DNA of 10,000 nt, from contig NZ_JAIWOF010000184.1 of assembly GCF_020217025.1 (NCBI RefSeq), positions 1 through 10,000 of the forward strand, given 5' to 3'. The notes beneath the pieces are model-generated. The model was not told where the DNA came from. It did no database searches and saw nothing but the letters and a program-made list of their open reading frames with translations. This document shows positions 1 to 4,614 of the stretch, piece by piece; the stretch's first letter is position 1, and each line of letters begins with the position of its first letter. Source of the DNA: Flavobacterium sp. Lineage in GTDB: Bacteria; Bacteroidota; Bacteroidia; Flavobacteriales; Flavobacteriaceae. The translations under genes and the position numbers were made by a program.

Positions 1-39
1 AAAACCTAATATTGCTACGATTAAAAAGAATTGTTTCAT
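1..39 (-). CDS. 5' end of a probable exported protein (partial)
   Basis: An ATG on the minus strand at 39-37 opens a frame that stays open to the window edge and reads MKQFFLIVAILGF. A lysine followed by an unbroken hydrophobic run is what the start of a signal peptide or membrane anchor looks like. It begins eight bases after the murQ stop codon, so it is probably the next gene of the same transcript. Only 13 codons are visible, so the product cannot be named, and a chance ORF start cannot be excluded. Confidence 0.5.
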   Translation of the reverse strand, partial: MKQFFLIVAILGF

Positions 40-47
40 GATATATT

Positions 48-866
48 TTATTTGTTGTTATTATAAAAATCTACTGCATTTCTAACACTTCCGTGTGTTT
101 GTAATAATTGATTGGCTTCTTCATAACTTACCGGAATTTCCTCCATAATCATTCTCGTGCCTCTATCAATTAATTTGGTATTACTCAACTGCATGTCAAC
201 CATTTTGTTCCCTTTTACTTTTCCTAACTGAATCATAGTGGCTGTTGAAATCATGTTTAAAACCAATTTCTGAGCCGTTCCAGCTTTCATGCGAGAACTT
301 CCTGTTACGAATTCTGGTCCAACCACTACATCAATTGGAAATTTAGCGGTTTTTGATAACGGACTTTCCGCATTGCAACTGATACTTCCGGTGCTGATAT
401 TATTTTGATTGCACATTTCCAATCCACCAATCACATAAGGCGTAGTTCCTGATGCGGCAATTCCAACCACAACATCGTTTTCGTTGATGTTCCATTGTTG
501 TAAGTCTTTCCAAGCTTGTTTTCTGTTGTCTTCGGCAAATTCTACTGCTTTTCTAATCGCCGTATCGCCACCAGCAATAATTCCGATTACCAAATCAAAC
601 GGAACTCCAAAAGTAGGCGGACATTCCGAAGCATCTACAATTCCTAAACGACCAGAAGTTCCAGCTCCAATGTAAAACAAACGACCACCTTGTTTCATTT
701 TCGAAATAATTTCTGTCACTAGTTTTTCAATTTGTGGTAACGCTTTTTCAACAGCTAACGGAACAGTTTTGTCTTCGTTATTGATATTCGTCAACAAATC
801 CGTAACCGACATTTTCTCTAAATGTTCGTATTTGGAAGCTTGTTCAGTGGTTTTGGTAAAGTTCAT
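48..866 (-). CDS. murQ: N-acetylmuramic acid 6-phosphate etherase (MurQ)
   Basis: This cytoplasmic enzyme cleaves the D-lactyl ether of MurNAc-6-phosphate to give GlcNAc-6-phosphate and lactate, in recycling of cell-wall sugar. The 272-residue protein is a single SIS (sugar isomerase) domain. The family signature GAGTSGRLGIVDASECPPTF lies at residues 67-86. Glu81 in SECPPT and Glu112 in AED sit where the two catalytic glutamates of E. coli MurQ (Glu83, Glu114) are expected. A second SIS phosphosugar loop, GIAASGTTPYV, lies at 135-145, and GSSRMKAGTAQK at 189-200 is also typical. It is somewhat shorter than the E. coli protein (about 298 residues) at the C-terminus, with no sign of damage. Its start lies four bases after the stop of the PH-domain gene, so the two are probably co-transcribed. 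Confidence 0.96.
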   Translation of the reverse strand: MNFTKTTEQASKYEHLEKMSVTDLLTNINNEDKTVPLAVEKALPQIEKLVTEIISKMKQGGRLFYIGAGTSGRLGIVDASECPPTFGVPFDLVIGIIAGGDTAIRKAVEFAEDNRKQAWKDLQQWNINENDVVVGIAASGTTPYVIGGLEMCNQNNISTGSISCNAESPLSKTAKFPIDVVVGPEFVTGSSRMKAGTAQKLVLNMISTATMIQLGKVKGNKMVDMQLSNTKLIDRGTRMIMEEIPVSYEEANQLLQTHGSVRNAVDFYNNNK

Positions 867-870
867 GCGA

Positions 871-1251
871 TTATTTTAAAACGTGATGTGCTAAAACATT
901 TTGCACATCATACACATTAACTGATTTATTAAATTGTTTCACGATACTCGGATTGGCTTCGCTTGATACCCAAATTTTCAATTCGGCTTCTAAGTCAAAC
1001 GTTCCTGCCGTTTCTACACTAAAACGTGAAATACTTTTGTAAGTGATGGATTTATATTCGATTTTGCTACCGGTAATTCCTTGTTTTTCAATTAGAATTA
1101 ATCGTTTGTTGGTAAAAATAAAAGTATCACGAATCAATTTGAAACCCAATTCGATTTCTTCACCTGTAATTAAAAGCTTGCCGTAATCTTTCACTAAAGT
1201 TTCTTGATTTACAGCACCTGCATTGCCAAGTAGCGCAGAAAATAATCCCAT
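871..1251 (-). CDS. Bacterial PH-domain protein (bPH_1 / DUF1696-like)
   Basis: This 126-residue soluble protein has the hallmarks of the bacterial pleckstrin-homology family PF08000 (formerly DUF1696). FTNKRLILIEKQGITGSKIE lies at 46-65, SITYKSISRFSVETAGTFD at 68-86, and ELKIW at 90-94. Family members have a PH fold, and those studied form rings; the cellular role is unknown, and no ligand can be read from the sequence. The N-terminal MGLFSALLGNAG stretch is mildly amphipathic, with no signal peptide or membrane helix. The gene lies directly upstream of murQ with a four-base gap, which implies one transcript. A TAAATTTG motif and a 9-base tandem repeat lie just before its start. The family call is firm and the function is open. 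Confidence 0.9.
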   Translation of the reverse strand: MGLFSALLGNAGAVNQETLVKDYGKLLITGEEIELGFKLIRDTFIFTNKRLILIEKQGITGSKIEYKSITYKSISRFSVETAGTFDLEAELKIWVSSEANPSIVKQFNKSVNVYDVQNVLAHHVLK

Positions 1252-1252
1252 A

Positions 1253-1270
1253 TTAAATGTTTTAAATGTT
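1253..1270. repeat. Perfect 9-base tandem repeat before the PH gene
   Basis: TTAAATGTT occurs twice in direct succession (1253-1261 and 1262-1270). On the minus strand this reads AACATTTAA twice, ending one base before the ATG of the PH-domain gene. It would lie in the 5' untranslated region and could be a local duplication that sets leader length. Confidence 0.8.
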
Positions 1271-1273
1271 CTT

Positions 1274-1281
1274 CAAATTTA
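1274..1281 (-). promoter_or_regulatory. Candidate -7 element for the PH-murQ pair
   Basis: The minus strand reads TAAATTTG, a match to the Bacteroidota -7 consensus TAnnTTTG, 22 bases upstream of the PH-protein ATG. No clear TTG -33 element is seen at the expected distance. A small inverted repeat (TAAGTA / TACTTA, 1280-1296) overlaps the region. Read-through from the ZIP gene, which ends at 1317, is an alternative source of transcription. Confidence 0.35.
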
Positions 1282-1316
1282 AGTAAAAAGTACTTACGTT
1301 TTATGTTGAGTTACGA

Positions 1317-2051
1317 TTAATGTGAATGTCCCATTTCAATTATATAAGCCAACACAAAACCAAATACAATCATGGTAATTTTAGCCAAATTGAATTTATG
1401 TCCTTCGTTACTTTCAAAAATAATAGTAGACGAAATGTGAAATAAAATTCCCACTACAACCGCCGAAATTTCTTTTGAGTAATGTTGGGCAAAATGCATT
1501 TGTTCCGCTAATAAAGTTCCTAGTGGTGTCATTAATGCGAAAGAAAACATAAAAGCAAAAATCATCATTTTATTCATCTTCGCATTTACGAAAAACAAAG
1601 TCAAAATAATAGCAATAGGGAAGTGGTGTATGGCAATTCCGTAAGCTAAATTGTTGTTTTCGTGAATTGGGAAACCTTCTAACAACGCATGAATACACAA
1701 ACTAATAAACAACAACCATGGAATATGATGCAATTCGTTATGCTCGTCAGTATGCACGTGAACGTGACCGTGTTCGGCTCCTTTTGAGAAAAATTCTAAT
1801 AAGATTTGGAACAAAATTCCAATCATAATAAAAACACCAACTGGCAACGTGGCATGCGCTTCTTCTCCTTCGTGAACGTGGTTATGTCCTTCGCTAAATA
1901 ATTCGGGAAGTAAGTGTAAAACCGTTAACGAAAGTAAAAACGCACCACTGAACGCCAACAATAATTTGATGTTTTTTTTCTTTTGTGGTTTTAAAACTAA
2001 TGCGAATAAAAACCCTAAAATAACGGCTGAAAAGGTGATGATATATTGCAT
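1317..2051 (-). CDS. ZIP-family divalent metal transporter
   Basis: This 244-residue inner-membrane protein has about eight hydrophobic segments (roughly 1-20, 29-50, 68-88, 110-128, 137-156, 161-182, 195-214, 222-240), as expected for ZIP transporters, which bring Zn(II) or other divalent metals into the cytoplasm. The metal-site motifs are present: HALLEG at 121-126 in TM4 and HHFPIA at 142-147 in TM5. HLLPE at 46-50 in TM2 is also typical. Two histidine-rich loops follow TM2 (HNHVHEGEEAH, 56-66) and TM3 (94-109, seven His), and the C-terminus ends in GHSH; these could gather metal. The start codon overlaps the methyltransferase stop by one base (TAATG), suggesting translational coupling. 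The metal cannot be fixed from sequence; zinc is the usual guess. Confidence 0.92.
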   Translation of the reverse strand: MQYIITFSAVILGFLFALVLKPQKKKNIKLLLAFSGAFLLSLTVLHLLPELFSEGHNHVHEGEEAHATLPVGVFIMIGILFQILLEFFSKGAEHGHVHVHTDEHNELHHIPWLLFISLCIHALLEGFPIHENNNLAYGIAIHHFPIAIILTLFFVNAKMNKMMIFAFMFSFALMTPLGTLLAEQMHFAQHYSKEISAVVVGILFHISSTIIFESNEGHKFNLAKITMIVFGFVLAYIIEMGHSH

Positions 2052-2839
2052 TATTTAAAAATCATAATTAAACGTTCCGATTGTGTTTTAAAGAATTTTC
2101 GCAATTTATAATCGCCAAAAATATCCAAAAGATAAATGCCGGCTTCTTCCATCATTTTCTCAAAATCTTCTAAGCGAAGGGCTTGTACTTTTTCGGTGAA
2201 ATGAAACTTTTCGCCTTTATCTTCAAAATCAATTTCTTTGTAAATGTGTCCGTCTTTCAAGTAACGTTTTATGTGAAAATCAATTCCGTCTACCGATTTT
2301 ATTTCATCGGCAACTAAATTTTCTAAAACATAATCCACATTCATAAAATCAATAACCGCAAAACCTGTTTCGGTTAAACTGTTGTGAATGGCTTTGATGG
2401 TTTTGTAATTGTCGGCATCGTCTTCAAAATAGCCAAAACTTGTGAATAAATTGAAAATAGCATCGTACTTTTCGTTACACATTTCACGCATATCGTGCAC
2501 TTTGAAATGCAGTTTTTCATTGGCAAACTCAGACGCTTCTTTAATGCTGTTTTCAGATAAATCGGCACCTGTAACATCAAAACCTAAGGAATTCAAATAA
2601 ATCGCATGACGACCTTTTCCACAAGCCAAATCTAGGATTTTAGCATCTTCTGGAAGGTTTAAGTAATGCGTCAAATTGTCCATTAACAATTGCGCTTCTT
2701 CATCGTTGCGTTCTTTGTATAAAATGTGATAATATTCGGTATCAAACCAAGATTCGAACCAATTTGAAGGTTGTTGGTTGTTGGTTGTTGCTTGTTTATT
2801 ATTGCTATCTGACATTAATTCTGAATTCGTTTCTTTCAA
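2051..2839 (-). CDS. Class I SAM-dependent methyltransferase
   Basis: A soluble Rossmann-fold methyltransferase of up to 262 residues. SAM-binding motif I is ILDLACGKGRH at 68-78, the acidic residue of motif II is in GADLSENS (Asp93), and NLFTSFGYF at 130-138 fits motif IV. The WFDTEYYHILYKERNDEEA stretch at 31-49 is a family feature ahead of the fold. The substrate is unknown. The start is uncertain: Met1 (2839) lies only five bases from a minus-strand TAAATTTG element at 2844-2851, so a transcript from there would start at or about this codon. Met9 (ATG at 2815-2813) leaves a normal short leader and is my preferred start, giving 254 residues. Residues 16-25 are low-complexity Q/T/N encoded over a heptamer repeat. 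It is translationally coupled to the ZIP transporter downstream. Confidence 0.9.
   Translation of the reverse strand: MKETNSELMSDSNNKQATTNNQQPSNWFESWFDTEYYHILYKERNDEEAQLLMDNLTHYLNLPEDAKILDLACGKGRHAIYLNSLGFDVTGADLSENSIKEASEFANEKLHFKVHDMREMCNEKYDAIFNLFTSFGYFEDDADNYKTIKAIHNSLTETGFAVIDFMNVDYVLENLVADEIKSVDGIDFHIKRYLKDGHIYKEIDFEDKGEKFHFTEKVQALRLEDFEKMMEEAGIYLLDIFGDYKLRKFFKTQSERLIMIFK
2771..2791. repeat. Heptamer tandem repeat (TTGTTGG x3) inside the methyltransferase N-terminus
   Basis: TTGTTGG, TTGTTGG and TTGTTGC follow each other without a gap. They encode part of the low-complexity stretch around residues 17-24 of the methyltransferase. Because seven is not a multiple of three, gain or loss of one unit would shift the reading frame upstream of the catalytic domain. 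Confidence 0.8.
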
Positions 2840-2843
2840 GTAG

Positions 2844-2851
2844 CAAATTTA
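2844..2851 (-). promoter_or_regulatory. Candidate -7 element for methyltransferase-ZIP operon
   Basis: The minus strand reads TAAATTTGC, matching TAnnTTTG. Transcription would begin near 2838, which argues for translation from the ATG at 2815 rather than 2839. No convincing TTG at the -33 position was found. Confidence 0.4.
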
Positions 2852-2854
2852 ATG

Positions 2855-2862
2855 TATTTTTG
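2855..2862 (+). promoter_or_regulatory. Candidate -7 element for the THUMP methyltransferase
   Basis: TATTTTTG matches TAnnTTTG and is followed by C, as many Bacteroidota -7 elements are. The expected start of transcription near 2869 gives a leader of about 55 bases before the ATG at 2926. A clear TTG -33 element is absent. The element faces away from the minus-strand one at 2844-2851, only three bases apart. Confidence 0.45.
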
Positions 2863-2887
2863 CACAAGAATACCCTAATTATTACGA

Positions 2888-2910
2888 TTGCAATTGATTT
2901 TTGCAATTGA
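2888..2910. repeat. 10-base direct repeat TTGCAATTGA in the leader
   Basis: TTGCAATTGA occurs at 2888-2897 and again at 2901-2910, separated by TTT. Since CAATTG is self-complementary, 2891-2896 and 2904-2909 can also pair as a 6-base hairpin with a 7-base loop. It lies in the presumed leader of the THUMP methyltransferase gene, 15 bases before its start. Confidence 0.7.
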
Positions 2911-2925
2911 ACTTGAATTTGTAGA

Positions 2926-4089
2926 ATGGAAAATTTTAAAATGACTGCCAAAACCTTCTTTGGTTTTGAAGAAATATTAGCTAAAGAATTGCAGATTCTT
3001 GGCGCGCAACATGTGGAAATCGGTACACGTGTGGTGAGTTTTAAAGGCGATAAAGGATTTATGTACAAAGCTAATTTGGCGCTGCGTACAGCTTTAAAAA
3101 TCTTAAAACCCATTAAAACTTTTAAAGCACACAACGATAAAGCGTTGTATGAAGGTATCAGAGCGATTGATTGGTCGGATTACTTAACAGAACACAATAC
3201 GTTTTTAGTAGAAACTACGTTGCATTCTGAAAACTTCAACCACAGTCAGTTTGTGGCTTTGAAAACCAAAGATGCTATTGTAGATCAATTTAGAGATTTG
3301 AACGGAAAGCGTCCAAGCATCGATAAAGATTTCCCAGATTTACAAATTCACGTGCATATCGATAGAGATAATGTAACGGTTTCCTTAGATTCTTCGGGAG
3401 CTTCTTTGCATCATAGAGGATATAGAAGCGCTACTAACATTGCACCTATCAACGAAGTGTTAGCTGCAGGAATGTTGATTTTAGCAGGTTGGGAAGGAAA
3501 AAGTCATTTCTTAGATCCAATGTGTGGTTCGGGAACTATCTTAGCAGAAGCAGCGATGATTGCTTGTAATATTCCAGCGAATATCAACCGAAAAGAGTTT
3601 GCTTTTGAAAAATGGAAAGATTGGGATGCCGAATTGTTTGACAACATTTTAGAATCGTTATTAAAGAAAACACGCGAGTTTCATTACACGATTAAAGGAT
3701 ATGACAAAGCGCCAAGTGCCGTTGCAAAAGCAAAAGACAATGTTAGAAACGCCAATTTAGACGAATATATTACGATTACAAATGAAAATTTCTTCGATTC
3801 TAAAAAGGAAACTGAAGGTCCGTTGCACATGGTATTCAATCCACCTTATGGAGAGCGTTTGGATATTGATATGGAGCGTTTTTACAGAGAAATTGGTGAT
3901 ACCTTAAAACAAAATTATCCCAATACCAACGCTTGGTTTATTACTGCGAATTTAGAAGCATTAAAATTCGTAGGGTTAAAACCAAGTAGAAAAATTAAAC
4001 TTTTCAATGGTAAGTTAGAAGCGCGTTTGGTGAAATACGAAATGTATGAAGGCAGCAAGAAAGGGAAATACATGAATACTGAAGAGTAA
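2926..4089 (+). CDS. THUMP-domain RNA methyltransferase (RlmL N-terminal-half type)
   Basis: Predicted SAM-dependent N2-methylguanosine methyltransferase acting on rRNA. The 387-residue protein matches the organisation of the N-terminal half of E. coli RlmL, the m2G2445 enzyme of 23S rRNA. It has a ferredoxin-like N-terminal part and THUMP domain (about 1-155), the linker motif LHHRGYR at 161-167, SAM motif I FLDPMCGSGT at 195-204, and the catalytic NPPYGERL at 305-312. NGKLEARLVKYEMYEG near 361-376 is the usual C-terminal strand. The RlmK-like second half of the E. coli fusion is absent, as is normal in stand-alone members. The start MENFKM is chosen because the ferredoxin-like fold begins at once; Met6 is the alternative. 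The exact target base is inferred from the family. A small membrane-protein gene follows after 69 bases, probably on the same transcript. Confidence 0.93.
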   Translation: MENFKMTAKTFFGFEEILAKELQILGAQHVEIGTRVVSFKGDKGFMYKANLALRTALKILKPIKTFKAHNDKALYEGIRAIDWSDYLTEHNTFLVETTLHSENFNHSQFVALKTKDAIVDQFRDLNGKRPSIDKDFPDLQIHVHIDRDNVTVSLDSSGASLHHRGYRSATNIAPINEVLAAGMLILAGWEGKSHFLDPMCGSGTILAEAAMIACNIPANINRKEFAFEKWKDWDAELFDNILESLLKKTREFHYTIKGYDKAPSAVAKAKDNVRNANLDEYITITNENFFDSKKETEGPLHMVFNPPYGERLDIDMERFYREIGDTLKQNYPNTNAWFITANLEALKFVGLKPSRKIKLFNGKLEARLVKYEMYEGSKKGKYMNTEE

Positions 4090-4108
4090 AAGTGAAAAGT
4101 AAAAAGTC
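4088..4108. repeat. Heptamer tandem repeat AAAAGTN x3
   Basis: AAAAGTG, AAAAGTA and AAAAGTC run without gaps from the stop codon of the THUMP methyltransferase into the spacer. The unit differs only in its last base. Confidence 0.65.
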
Positions 4109-4114
4109 ATTTTG

Positions 4115-4146
4115 ACAATTTAACAGTTCAACAATTTATCAATTAA
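4115..4146. repeat. Degenerate octamer array ACAATTTA x4
   Basis: ACAATTTA, ACAGTTCA, ACAATTTA and TCAATTAA follow in register and fill most of the spacer before the small membrane-protein gene. Units one and three are identical. Their A/T-rich composition makes part of the resemblance expected by chance. Confidence 0.45.
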
Positions 4147-4158
4147 ACATTATAAAAA

Positions 4159-4392
4159 ATGAGCAAAAAAGTAAAATCATTCTTATATAACTTCTTAGGA
4201 TTTGTGGTGATTTATTTACCAACATTATATTTAGTAGGAGAATTTACCCATTTAAATGGCCTTTGGATTCCTATGACGGCATTTATGGTAGCGCTATTAT
4301 TAGCACCAAAATTTCAAGCGATTAAAACGCATAATGGTGAAAAAATCTACATGAAGTGGCTTTTTATTAAAGGTGTGAAAGAAATAGAATAA
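4159..4392 (+). CDS. Small two-helix membrane protein of unknown function
   Basis: This 77-residue protein begins with a lysine-rich MSKKVKS. It has two hydrophobic segments, about 8-27 (FLYNFLGFVVIYLPTLYLVG) and about 35-50 (LWIPMTAFMVALLLAP), joined by a short loop, then a polar tail ending near residue 77. It is probably an inner-membrane hairpin. I do not recognise a characterised family. The gene is likely real: it has an ATG start, normal codon use for this DNA, a membrane-protein composition that chance ORFs rarely give, and a strong terminator directly after its stop. It follows the THUMP methyltransferase on the same strand with a 69-base repeat-filled spacer and no obvious promoter between them. 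Co-transcription is inferred and gives no clue to function. Confidence 0.8.
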   Translation: MSKKVKSFLYNFLGFVVIYLPTLYLVGEFTHLNGLWIPMTAFMVALLLAPKFQAIKTHNGEKIYMKWLFIKGVKEIE

Positions 4393-4393
4393 G

Positions 4394-4428
4394 AAAATCC
4401 CGAGTGAATGCTCGGGATTTTTTTCTTT
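4394..4428 (+). terminator. Rho-independent terminator
   Basis: AAAATCCCGAG (4394-4404) pairs with CTCGGGATTTT (4411-4421) around a 6-base loop, followed by a T-rich tract. It starts two bases after the stop of the small membrane-protein gene and closes the plus-strand unit. Read on the minus strand it has a shorter T run, so it may also stop leftward transcripts. Confidence 0.9.
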
Positions 4429-4435
4429 ATACTTT

Positions 4436-4454
4436 AAAAATGGCGAGTAGCCAT
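4436..4454 (-). terminator. Weak candidate terminator for the RCC1 gene
   Basis: On the minus strand ATGGC (4454-4450) pairs with GCCAT (4444-4440) around TACTC, followed by four more T. The stem is only five bases and lies about 160 bases past the RCC1 stop, so the role is uncertain. Confidence 0.3.
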
Positions 4455-4490
4455 AAACAGCTTTTTAAATTGGGTTTTAACTTTTTGTAG

Positions 4491-4521
4491 TTTGGAGAGC
4501 TTTAGGGATTAACTCTCCAAA
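4491..4521. repeat. 9-base inverted repeat in the spacer
   Basis: TTTGGAGAG (4491-4499) and CTCTCCAAA (4513-4521) form a perfect 9-base stem with a 13-base loop. No T run follows on either strand, so it is not a standard terminator. It lies in the 222-base spacer (4393-4614), where I see no credible gene. A further 5-base pairing, GGTTT/AAACC, lies at 4540-4557. Confidence 0.7.
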
Positions 4522-4614
4522 AACTATCGATTTAGATTAGGTTTACAGATACAAACCAACCTTCAATCAAGCCCTTATCTTAAATTTAGCAAAACTCCTC
4601 TTGGGTGTTACTAT

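Noticed and set aside
1280..1296. TAAGTA/TACTTA inverted repeat after the ZIP gene as a terminator
   Set aside because: The stem is six A/T-rich pairs and no T run follows on the minus strand.
1972..1979. A8 tract in the ZIP gene as a phase-variation site
   Set aside because: It lies inside a conserved lysine-rich loop of a housekeeping transporter and is a run length expected in A/T-rich DNA.
2805..3134. Minus-strand open frame overlapping the THUMP methyltransferase start
   Set aside because: It is antisense to a well-supported gene and crosses the divergent promoter region; its protein has no recognisable features.
4440..4490. 16-codon plus-strand ORF (starting MASSHKQ) in the spacer
   Set aside because: Too short, with no promoter or ribosome-binding context, and it overlaps a hairpin.
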